This document shows positions 1-5,816 of a stretch of DNA of 6,943 bases, in pieces. The position numbers and the translations under genes are program-made. The notes under the pieces were generated by a model, which saw only the letters and a list, made by a program, of their open reading frames with translations, did no database searches and had not been told where the DNA came from. This DNA comes from an uncultured Bacilli bacterium (GTDB lineage: Bacteria > Bacillota_I > Bacilli_A > RF39 > UBA660). The stretch is from NCBI GenBank assembly GCA_947624095.1, contig CANQIR010000055.1, positions 1-6,943 on the forward strand, written 5' to 3'. How positions within the stretch are numbered: the first letter of the stretch is position 1; the number at the start of each line of letters is the position of its first letter.

Positions 1-2
1 TG

Positions 3-68
3 GATTTCCCAATTAATATATATGAGGTTTATGCCGATTATGATTTTACTCCATCACCCCATATCTAA
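3..68 (+). CDS. Possible C-terminal end of a convergent plus-strand gene (partial)
   Basis: This frame is open from the window edge and ends at a TAA. It encodes 21 residues, DFPINIYEVYADYDFTPSPHI. The acidic and aromatic composition, and codons such as GAG, GCC, CCC and ATC, look more like real coding than the alternative frames. The opposite strand offers only an open frame with no usable start codon. It would converge on the nuclease gene whose stop is at 94-96, leaving about 25 AT-only bases between them. I do not recognise the family. The stretch is too short to exclude chance, so the call is tentative. Confidence 0.4.
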   Translation, partial: DFPINIYEVYADYDFTPSPHI

Positions 69-93
69 TACACAGCATATTTTTTAATAAAAT

Positions 94-1347
94 TTATTTT
101 AAATTAATTAAATCGCCATCTGAAAATTCTAATAATCTATCTTTAAACAATTTTTTCTCAATTACTATTGCTTCTTTACTTTTTTCAGTATGTATTATGA
201 TAACTTTTCTAGGATTAACTATTTTATCTAGGGTTTTTATCGCTTCAAGACTAGCGTGACCAGATGTATGAATTGGAAAATAATCCATATGTAATTCGTT
301 TACTAAATAGTTTTTAAATTCTCTAAGTTTTGGATCTGGCCAATTATCTTTTATGTATCCATCCCACATCGAATATATTAAACAAGCATTTTTAATATTT
401 TTTTTGTTATCTTTTAAATAATCTTTCATCGATTGTTTGATAGAAACTACGAATTTTTCATTAAATGGTAGTTCATATATTACTTTTTTGGTATGTTTAA
501 TATATCTACCATATGGTTCTTCTATTTTCTTTTGATTTGGGCTCACGAAGGTATAAACGTTTCTAAAAGTATTAGAGTTAGGTATTTTATTAAGTAGACT
601 AGTTGTAGAATTCATACACATATCCATAATAAATAAATGTGTTTTCGAAAAATTTTTATACAAATTTACAATTCTATCAATATTAGTACTAGAACACATA
701 ACATATATTTGATTATACTTATTAAGTTCTTGAAAGTCTATAGTTAAATCTTTTTCTTTTTTAAAATTTCTTTTAGAGTTTCCAATAGTGGTACCCTCAG
801 TTATTAATAAGTCAACTTTACCAATTTCTTTTAGGATTTTATTAAATAAGCAGCCTTTTTTACCGTGATTACGATAATCGCCAGTATGTAAGATTTTTTG
901 ACTATCTGCTTCTATTAAAAGCATAGCTGAATTATAACTAGAGTGATCGGCAATAAATGGAGTTACTTTAATGTCTTTTATGAAAAAACTTTTTTCAAAC
1001 GCAAAATATTTAATTGTATTATCTTTTTCGCGAAGGATTTTTTTATATTCCCTTGTAAAATAACATAAATTATTATGAATTGCCATTCCCTCTTTATTTA
1101 CATAAATAGGTATATCTTTTTTTATTGAAGAAGCACAACCAATATGATCTTTATGGGAATGAGTTATTATTACCGCGTCATAACTAGGTTTTAAATCATC
1201 TTCTTTTGTTAACCCAGGAATTCTAATTTGTTTTTCATCATCTAAATTATCACCATAATCAATAATAATTTTTGTGCCTTTACTACTTGTAATTTCGGCT
1301 ATACAACCACCAACTTGATTAGTACCTTTTATAATTCTTACTTCCAT
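94..1347 (-). CDS. Metallo-beta-lactamase / beta-CASP family nuclease (RNase J-related), catalytic residues intact
   Basis: This 417-residue protein should be a cytoplasmic zinc-dependent ribonuclease or nuclease of the beta-CASP group. The metallo-beta-lactamase motif 2 is HSHKDH at residues 63-68. Motif 3 is DHS at 134-136, and motif 4 is HTGDYRNHG at 154-162 with Asp157. The beta-CASP signatures follow: motif A EGT at 184-186, motif B within HTSGHAS at 360-366, and motif C His386 in IIIHTEKS. The TGD...HG and DHSxYxxAM patterns resemble the MBL-fold exonuclease/RNase J/CPSF branch. It is shorter than RNase J (about 555 residues) and has no room for the RNase J C-terminal domain, so it is unlikely to be the housekeeping rnjA or rnjB. 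It is the last gene of the operon, 2 bases after the preceding stop. A GAGGAAGAGG purine tract (1355-1364) lies ahead of the ATG inside the upstream gene. The family is confident; the substrate (RNA or DNA) is not determined. Confidence 0.87.
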   Translation of the reverse strand: MEVRIIKGTNQVGGCIAEITSSKGTKIIIDYGDNLDDEKQIRIPGLTKEDDLKPSYDAVIITHSHKDHIGCASSIKKDIPIYVNKEGMAIHNNLCYFTREYKKILREKDNTIKYFAFEKSFFIKDIKVTPFIADHSSYNSAMLLIEADSQKILHTGDYRNHGKKGCLFNKILKEIGKVDLLITEGTTIGNSKRNFKKEKDLTIDFQELNKYNQIYVMCSSTNIDRIVNLYKNFSKTHLFIMDMCMNSTTSLLNKIPNSNTFRNVYTFVSPNQKKIEEPYGRYIKHTKKVIYELPFNEKFVVSIKQSMKDYLKDNKKNIKNACLIYSMWDGYIKDNWPDPKLREFKNYLVNELHMDYFPIHTSGHASLEAIKTLDKIVNPRKVIIIHTEKSKEAIVIEKKLFKDRLLEFSDGDLINLK

Positions 1348-1349
1348 TT

Positions 1350-2084
1350 TTATACCTCTTCCTCAATGTAATGACTATCAAAATTTACTTTATATCTTTT
1401 CATTAAAGTTATATCTTTTTCGGCATTATATTCTAAAACAATTAAGATATTTTTATTTTCTTTTTTGGATAATAAATATTTATTAGTATATTTATAAAGC
1501 GTTTGATATTCTATGATATCACTTAATTCAATGTTTTTACCACTTGTATATTGGGCAGCAGTAATTAATATGATTGATACGTGATTCTTTTTAGCAAAGT
1601 TAGAAATTTTTTCAAGTACTATTTCCTTACTATAATTAGTCTTCTTTAAAAGGGTATCTAAAGTATTTATAATATAAATATCTCGTGGTTTTCTATTAAT
1701 ATCTTGATGATAGTCTAATAAATAATCTAAATAATCTTTGGATACTATTTGTCTATTAAAGTCTATCATTATGATATCATGTTCTTGTAATAATTTAATA
1801 GTAAAATTCAAGTAATTTATATCTAAATAATCTTTATAAATCTTTCCTACTACTTCACAAGGATTGAAATAGGCTTCAATTTTATGTTTATCAATTTTAG
1901 AAATACTAGCAATTAAACATTCTGTGAACCAATGATTGTTTCCATTAAAGTTAAAAATTTGAATACTTTTTTCTTTGTTTATGCCAAAATCACTAATCAT
2001 TTTATAAATTAATTCCATTTTACCATTTAAAGGTTCGGATGCAACTACTGTTAAAGGTATATAATCTTCTTTAATATCATTCAT
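1350..2084 (-). CDS. Degenerate DnaB-type RecA-fold protein (probable pseudo-ATPase)
   Basis: The 244 residues align by eye along the whole C-terminal motor domain of replicative helicase DnaB. LTVVASEPLNGKMEL (11-25) lies where DnaB has LIIVAARPGMGKTAF. The next block, IQIFNFNGNN (41-50) followed by ASISKIDKHKI (59-69), matches the DnaB FSLEMS...ASEARVDxxRL region. IYIINTLDTL (136-146) sits at the Walker B IVIDYLQLI, and ISNFAKKNHVSIILITAAQ (160-178) at the LARELNVPVIALSQ strand. ELSDIIE (186-192) and a beta-hairpin end complete the fold. Key residues are changed: the Walker A Thr/Ser is Met23 and its first Gly is missing, the SLEM glutamate is Asn, the Walker B Asp is Asn140, and the arginine-finger QRNG loop is absent. 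The N-terminal primase-binding domain is also missing (DnaB is about 450 residues). ATP hydrolysis is therefore unlikely; a structural or partner-binding role is my inference. The SD AAAGGAG (2094-2100) overlaps the end of the preceding gene, 3 bases away. Confidence 0.65.
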   Translation of the reverse strand: MNDIKEDYIPLTVVASEPLNGKMELIYKMISDFGINKEKSIQIFNFNGNNHWFTECLIASISKIDKHKIEAYFNPCEVVGKIYKDYLDINYLNFTIKLLQEHDIIMIDFNRQIVSKDYLDYLLDYHQDINRKPRDIYIINTLDTLLKKTNYSKEIVLEKISNFAKKNHVSIILITAAQYTSGKNIELSDIIEYQTLYKYTNKYLLSKKENKNILIVLEYNAEKDITLMKRYKVNFDSHYIEEEV

Positions 2085-2087
2085 TTT

Positions 2088-2768
2088 TTAAAACTCCTTT
2101 GTATTTTTATCAAACAAATAATATATTTCAGTATCTTTGATAGTATCATCATTATATTTTGTTATAGCTTTATAATATTTCTTTATAAAATTCTTTAATA
2201 ATATCATATCTTTTTCTTTTATATTTATTTTTCTATTTACTAATACTTGGGGATTATCTTTATCAACGCTCATCATAATCATATTATTATAATTAAGTTT
2301 TCCATAGTCATTTTGAAAAAATAATATATTATCTCGATCAAGTGTATAGGAACAATAAAAAACTATATTTATGGGTAAACCTGATTTTCTTTTACTTAAA
2401 CTAGTACAACCAAAATGATTATTTGTTTCATCAAAAAATATTTGTTTGGCTTCAAATTCTGGAATACCAGCATTCCAATAATCTAATAATAATTGTTGAT
2501 GTGTTTTTACATAACCTAATACATCTTTTATATATAGCTTATCATTTTCATTAAGTTCTTTTAACTCTTCTAAAATTTTAATATTTTCTATATCTACTGT
2601 TATAAATTTTTCTTTTTTATGAACTTTAAATTTTATTTGGGGAATAAATCTTTTTAATTTTTCTTTGCCATTATAAACTAAATATAAAACTATACTTATG
2701 TATTTATCGTTTTCAAATGATATAGTTGCTTTAAATAAATTGCTTATCTTTTCATTTTTTAATTTCAT
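2088..2768 (-). CDS. Hypothetical protein of unknown family, between PolC-like and DnaB-like genes
   Basis: I do not recognise this 226-residue protein. It has no signal peptide and no convincing membrane segment. Residues 10-60 alternate hydrophobic and polar residues and look like beta strands. Residues 64-110 are mainly helical and contain HQQLLLDYWNAGIPEFEA (90-107), which weakly recalls the LLxxYWNG...EFL helix seen in some small DUF4160-type and phage proteins. A second beta-rich part (132-180) and a lysine/tyrosine-rich helix (186-204) follow. Cysteines 121 and 139 do not form an obvious metal site. It begins 20 bases after the polymerase-like gene behind a weak AAAG ribosome site, so translational coupling is likely, and it ends 3 bases before the DnaB-like gene. 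The tight packing suggests it works with both neighbours. It is very AT-rich (one line counted is about 17% GC). Confidence 0.8.
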   Translation of the reverse strand: MKLKNEKISNLFKATISFENDKYISIVLYLVYNGKEKLKRFIPQIKFKVHKKEKFITVDIENIKILEELKELNENDKLYIKDVLGYVKTHQQLLLDYWNAGIPEFEAKQIFFDETNNHFGCTSLSKRKSGLPINIVFYCSYTLDRDNILFFQNDYGKLNYNNMIMMSVDKDNPQVLVNRKINIKEKDMILLKNFIKKYYKAITKYNDDTIKDTEIYYLFDKNTKEF

Positions 2769-2788
2769 TTTTAATCATTTCTTTATTA

Positions 2789-4828
2789 TTAATATTTTTG
2801 CATTATTTCGATAAAAATCGTTGGGAATTTAGTTTTATACCAAGCAAATTTATAAGCGATTAAAGTATAAGAAATAATATGGGCTTTTAAAGGTATGTAA
2901 TCTATATTTTTCAAATTAGATACATCTTCTCGATATACTTTTAAATCTTTAATTAATTCTTTATTTTCTTTTAAACTGTTGATTTTATTTGCTATATCAT
3001 TACTATGCAATAAACCAATTATCTTAACTAAATCTTCAAAATTATGAGGTTTTATGATATCTATTAAACTTTTAGCATATTCATCGTCTAGTTCAAATAA
3101 ATCTTTGGTATCTCCATTATTTATTAAAGCGAAAACGTCTTTTTCATTTAATGGTATATCAGCTATTTTAACTTTAGTTAACTTTTCTAAATCTTTTATT
3201 ATTGTAGGTAATCGGTGACCTAATATATCAAATTTAATAATATTGGAACTAAGATCGTGATAATCAAAATGGGTACTTAAATATTTGTTGTCATTGTGAG
3301 GGTAGTGGAAAGGGGTAAAATCGTATACTTCTTTATCCTTAGGTATTAAGAATACACCACCAGGATGTTGACCAGTATATTTTAGCTTGTTTTCTAATTT
3401 TTTGGCTAGTTTATATTTTTCTTGATTACTTATATTTAAATTTTGGCGATTGATTTCTTCTTCAGCATTAATGGTCTTGGTTAAAGCAATAGCTCCGGCT
3501 CTAATCGTGTATTCCTTACCCCAATAATTGATTAGATAATTGATTAAATCTTTTTGAATACAATCAGCAAAATTGATATCTATATCGGGTATTTTTTCAA
3601 CATTTACACCTAAAAATTTTTCATAAGAAATATTAAAGCCATCTTTTTTTAATTCATTATGACAATTTGGACAATTTTTATTAGGCATATCTATTCCATA
3701 ATTATAAGTTGAAGACTTAATAAAACTAAATTTTTTACACTTTGGACAATAATAATGGGGAGGAAGGGGATTGATGTTAGTAATACCCATTAAATAAGCA
3801 ATAAAAGATGAAGCAACACCGCCTCTAACAAATGAAGGATATCCCATATCATTTGACTTATTAACAAGCATTTTTGATATTAAAAATAAAGATTCTGTAT
3901 TAGTATTAATTATTCCATATTTATTAGAGTCATCTTTACCATATAATTCTTCTTTTATTCTGTTTGTAATAATAGATGGAACTTTTTCGCTACATAATTC
4001 ATTGATTTTTTTATTTATCATACTTAATATCATATTTTTACTATCTTTTATCTGAGGTAAATAGCATTTGTTGGAAAGTATTTTTATATCATTGATTAAG
4101 TTTGCAAGTTTATTGGGATTTTTTACAACTATTTCATAAGCTAGCTCTTTATCTAAAAAGTTAAAATCATTTAGCATTCCTTCTGGTGTTTTTAAATAGG
4201 TAGCTAGCTTATTATCTTTAAAAAGAACTTTATAGTCGTCTTGTTCTTCTTTTCTTAAATAGTAAATATGTCCTGATGCTATAACAAGTTTATTAATTCT
4301 TTTCGCAATGTTTATTATTCTTTTTAAATAGTTCTCATCTAAAGAGGAATTTACCTCGATAAAATCCCACCATATTAAATCATCTTTAATTTGATCATCT
4401 TCTAAGTTATTATAAATATCTTCCATATAAGATAAATCTAAACCATATAATAAACCATCACTTAAAAGGCCTAATTCATCTTTAGTTATAATCTCTCTTC
4501 CATATTTGTCAAAATTGGTTGTTTTAATTTTAGTAATTATTTTATATAAGTTTTTTAATCCTTCTTGTTTTTTTACTAATATTGTAATTGGAATAACGGT
4601 ATCAAATACAAGCATTTTTACAACGGTTCCATAAATAATCTTAAAATCCTTAATATTATTAGACTTTAAATATTTTTCTATCTTAGGAAAAATATAAATG
4701 TTATTAAAATCTGTGATAGCTAATTTATTTAATCCTATACTTTTAGCATAGTTAATTAATTCTTTAAAATCAACGATACTATCTTTTGTCATTTTAGTAA
4801 AAACTTTAAATTCTACTCTTTCAGGCAT
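2789..4828 (-). CDS. Reduced PolC-type DNA polymerase III alpha paralogue
   Basis: This protein is clearly related to PolC, the Gram-positive replicative polymerase, but has 679 residues against about 1,440. Residues 5-260 form a PHP domain whose ligands are largely lost: EFKVFTKM (6-13) replaces ELHxHTKM and AITDF (37-41) replaces AITDH. The OB domain is absent. So is the 3'-5' exonuclease normally inserted in the PHP domain: GTVVKMLVF (67-75) runs straight on to ITILVKKQEGLKNLYK (81-96). The palm starts near 300, with RGGVASSF (335-342) and NPLPPHYYCPKC (353-364). The zinc knuckle is Cys361, 364, 386 and 389. PDIDINF (414-420) supplies Asp415 and Asp417, KFDILGH (532-538) supplies Asp534, and TGQHPGG is at 485-491. 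The fingers are shortened around PLKAHIISYTLIAY (646-659), and the protein ends there, without the tandem HhH and clamp-binding motif. The polymerase triad therefore survives while proofreading and processivity parts are gone. The SD TAAGGAG (4839-4845) fits this ATG. It is probably a specialised paralogue rather than the housekeeping polC. Confidence 0.85.
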   Translation of the reverse strand: MPERVEFKVFTKMTKDSIVDFKELINYAKSIGLNKLAITDFNNIYIFPKIEKYLKSNNIKDFKIIYGTVVKMLVFDTVIPITILVKKQEGLKNLYKIITKIKTTNFDKYGREIITKDELGLLSDGLLYGLDLSYMEDIYNNLEDDQIKDDLIWWDFIEVNSSLDENYLKRIINIAKRINKLVIASGHIYYLRKEEQDDYKVLFKDNKLATYLKTPEGMLNDFNFLDKELAYEIVVKNPNKLANLINDIKILSNKCYLPQIKDSKNMILSMINKKINELCSEKVPSIITNRIKEELYGKDDSNKYGIINTNTESLFLISKMLVNKSNDMGYPSFVRGGVASSFIAYLMGITNINPLPPHYYCPKCKKFSFIKSSTYNYGIDMPNKNCPNCHNELKKDGFNISYEKFLGVNVEKIPDIDINFADCIQKDLINYLINYWGKEYTIRAGAIALTKTINAEEEINRQNLNISNQEKYKLAKKLENKLKYTGQHPGGVFLIPKDKEVYDFTPFHYPHNDNKYLSTHFDYHDLSSNIIKFDILGHRLPTIIKDLEKLTKVKIADIPLNEKDVFALINNGDTKDLFELDDEYAKSLIDIIKPHNFEDLVKIIGLLHSNDIANKINSLKENKELIKDLKVYREDVSNLKNIDYIPLKAHIISYTLIAYKFAWYKTKFPTIFIEIMQKY

Positions 4829-4890
4829 TTTTAATCAACTCCTTAATCTATATCTAAAATATTAATTAACAATGGTAGCAAATTTTTAAA

Positions 4891-4908
4891 GTTATCACTA
4901 AGGATAAC
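4891..4908. repeat. Perfect dyad GTTATC-N6-GATAAC in the gap before the PolC-like gene
   Basis: Two 6-base arms flank a 6-base centre, 63 bases upstream of the PolC-like start and 10 bases after the stop of the KOW gene. In the transcript it would form a small hairpin followed by an A/U-rich stretch, but not a clean U tract. It could be a weak attenuator, an RNA-processing site or an operator. I see no convincing -35/-10 pair in this 90-base gap, so the PolC-like gene is most likely transcribed from upstream. A 6-bp arm can occur by chance in AT-rich DNA. Confidence 0.35.
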
Positions 4909-4918
4909 AGAAATATTA

Positions 4919-5692
4919 TCATTTAGAGGAGTCATCTTCTTTTAATATTCTGTCATCCTTAGTAAGTTCAATAGAGCAATCTTGTTCAAAAAGATTAACA
5001 GTAGCGGCAATATGATTATTATCTAAATCAATATTATCAATTATAGCTTGACATCCTGTAAATGGTCCTGTGAGGATTTTTACTTTATTGCCTTTCTTAA
5101 TCTCTTCAAATGGGGTATATTCGCTTACTTTGTCCTCTATAATTGGTTGCTTATTATCTTTCGTCCATACACCTAATCTAATATGATTAGATTTTACTAA
5201 AGGAACATCATAACCATAAAAATACTTATTAAGGCAATACATTTCGTATTCCGTAGACAAGCCATAAAGTACTGGTGCATCATAGCCAAAATAAGTTGTA
5301 GCACAAGATACATATTTTTGAACATCAGGAGAATCTTGATGTTCTTTTAATAATTTACATTGATCAATAATATTGTCTTTAGTATCTAGAAGGTCTGCAA
5401 TAAAATCCATATCATAATCGGCAGGTGTAATAATACCGAGAGAATCAGGAACGATTAGTGGCTCCGCACTATCTGGTATTTCCAAACCATAATAATACTT
5501 AATAATGCAATATAAAATATACTTGGCATCTAAGTCGTAATCGCGAAATGTATTAGCAAGAATAAGTCGATCTATATATTGTCTTACCCCCTTACGATAC
5601 TTAAACTTGCTTAATTCTTTTAATTGGTCAACAATATTGTCCTTACTATCAACTATTTTTTGGACGTACTTACTTGACCGAGCATAATTCAT
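4919..5692 (-). CDS. Two-repeat protein with C-terminal NusG-type KOW domain
   Basis: From the chosen ATG at 5692 the protein has 257 residues. The end (about 197-250) is a KOW domain of the NusG/RfaH/LoaP kind: FEEIKKGNKVKILTGPF (195-211), then the turn IDLDNNH (221-227), then VNLFEQDCSIEL (232-243), matching NusG F.xGxxVxIxxGPFxG...VNxFGRxTPVEL. The NusG N-terminal (NGN) RNA polymerase-binding domain is not present. Instead there are two copies of an unrecognised unit, residues about 14-73 and 102-164. Each starts with D-S/T-KDNI-V/I-DQ and ends with Y-hydrophobic-YC...KY-Y/F-YG...P. KOW domains bind ribosomal proteins, RNA or RNA polymerase, so a transcription or translation role is plausible but inferred. 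It is the first gene after a terminator, and it is visibly richer in GC than its neighbours. The gene ends with TGA followed at once by TAA. An alternative start at 5716 is rejected because it would place the SD inside the gene. Confidence 0.82.
   Translation of the reverse strand: MNYARSSKYVQKIVDSKDNIVDQLKELSKFKYRKGVRQYIDRLILANTFRDYDLDAKYILYCIIKYYYGLEIPDSAEPLIVPDSLGIITPADYDMDFIADLLDTKDNIIDQCKLLKEHQDSPDVQKYVSCATTYFGYDAPVLYGLSTEYEMYCLNKYFYGYDVPLVKSNHIRLGVWTKDNKQPIIEDKVSEYTPFEEIKKGNKVKILTGPFTGCQAIIDNIDLDNNHIAATVNLFEQDCSIELTKDDRILKEDDSSK
5360..5386 (-). repeat. Internal repeat, copy 2 (encodes the second DxKDNIxDQ)
   Basis: This 27-base segment matches 5624-5650 at 23 of 27 positions. It encodes the start of the second repeat unit in the KOW protein. 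The two units are 88-91 codons apart, which indicates an internal duplication within the gene. Confidence 0.7.
5624..5650 (-). repeat. Internal repeat, copy 1 (encodes the first DxKDNIxDQ)
   Basis: This is the partner of 5360-5386, with 23 of 27 bases identical, at the start of the first repeat unit in the same gene. Most differences preserve the encoded residues or replace them conservatively. Confidence 0.7.
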
Positions 5693-5702
5693 TAAACTTC
5701 TT

Positions 5703-5710
5703 CCTCCTTT
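5703..5710 (-). promoter_or_regulatory. Strong Shine-Dalgarno AAAGGAGG that sets the KOW-protein start
   Basis: On the minus strand AAAGGAGG lies 10 bases before the ATG at 5692. An upstream in-frame ATG at 5716 would make this sequence codons 3-5 (Lys-Gly-Gly). A near-perfect ribosome site at proper spacing favours the internal ATG, so the protein begins MNYARSSKY. Confidence 0.8.
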
Positions 5711-5723
5711 CAACATAATAAGT

Positions 5724-5729
5724 ATCTTA
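5724..5729 (-). promoter_or_regulatory. Candidate -10 element (TAAGAT) for the five-gene operon
   Basis: After the terminator, the minus strand carries TAAGAT about 14 bases before the SD, a workable -10. Its -35 region (around 5747-5752, TCTAAA) is poor. An alternative pairing is TTGAAA (5736-5741) with TATTAT (5715-5720), but its 15-base spacing is short and it would start transcription almost at the SD. A promoter is expected here because the terminator isolates the operon from the upstream gene. Which hexamers are used is uncertain. Confidence 0.3.
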
Positions 5730-5757
5730 CACTTTTTTCAAGATTTTTTAGACGACA

Positions 5758-5808
5758 ACAAAAAATACGTTATTTCTTTTTAAAATAAGTAAATAACGTA
5801 CTTTTTGT
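5758..5808 (-). terminator. Rho-independent terminator between the HTH gene and the KOW operon
   Basis: A perfect 10-bp stem (TACGTTATTT at 5766-5775 and its complement at 5791-5800) encloses a 15-base loop. On the minus strand it is followed by six T residues. The flanking A and T runs extend the pairing to 18 bp with one mismatch, so it could also stop plus-strand transcription. It starts 9 bases after the stop codon of the HTH-protein gene, as expected for its terminator. Confidence 0.85.
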
Positions 5809-5816
5809 AATTGAAT

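Noticed and set aside
1..93. Start of a sixth operon gene on the minus strand after the nuclease
   Set aside because: A GGGGTGATGG purine-rich stretch is present, but the ATG and GTG codons near it run into stops. The only open frame to the edge has no usable start codon.
94..1347. Housekeeping RNase J (rnjA/rnjB)
   Set aside because: Motifs fit the superfamily, but the protein is about 140 residues shorter than RNase J and sits in an accessory-looking operon, so I give no gene symbol.
1350..2084. Active DnaB/RadA-type helicase
   Set aside because: Walker A, Walker B, the SLEM glutamate and the arginine-finger region are all altered, and the N-terminal domain is absent.
2789..4828. The replicative polC gene truncated by a sequencing error or frameshift
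   Set aside because: Both ends, the exonuclease insertion point and the PHP ligands differ independently. A good SD is present, and neither flanking region encodes the missing PolC domains.
5360..5650. The 27-base DNA repeats as a mobile-element or attachment-site signature
   Set aside because: They are in frame, encode the same protein motif and are spaced like domain copies, so gene-internal duplication explains them.
4919..5716. Longer KOW-protein start at 5716 (MLKGGRSL...)
   Set aside because: The strong SD AAAGGAGG would lie inside the coding sequence. The ATG at 5692 is correctly spaced from it, so the eight extra residues are probably not translated.
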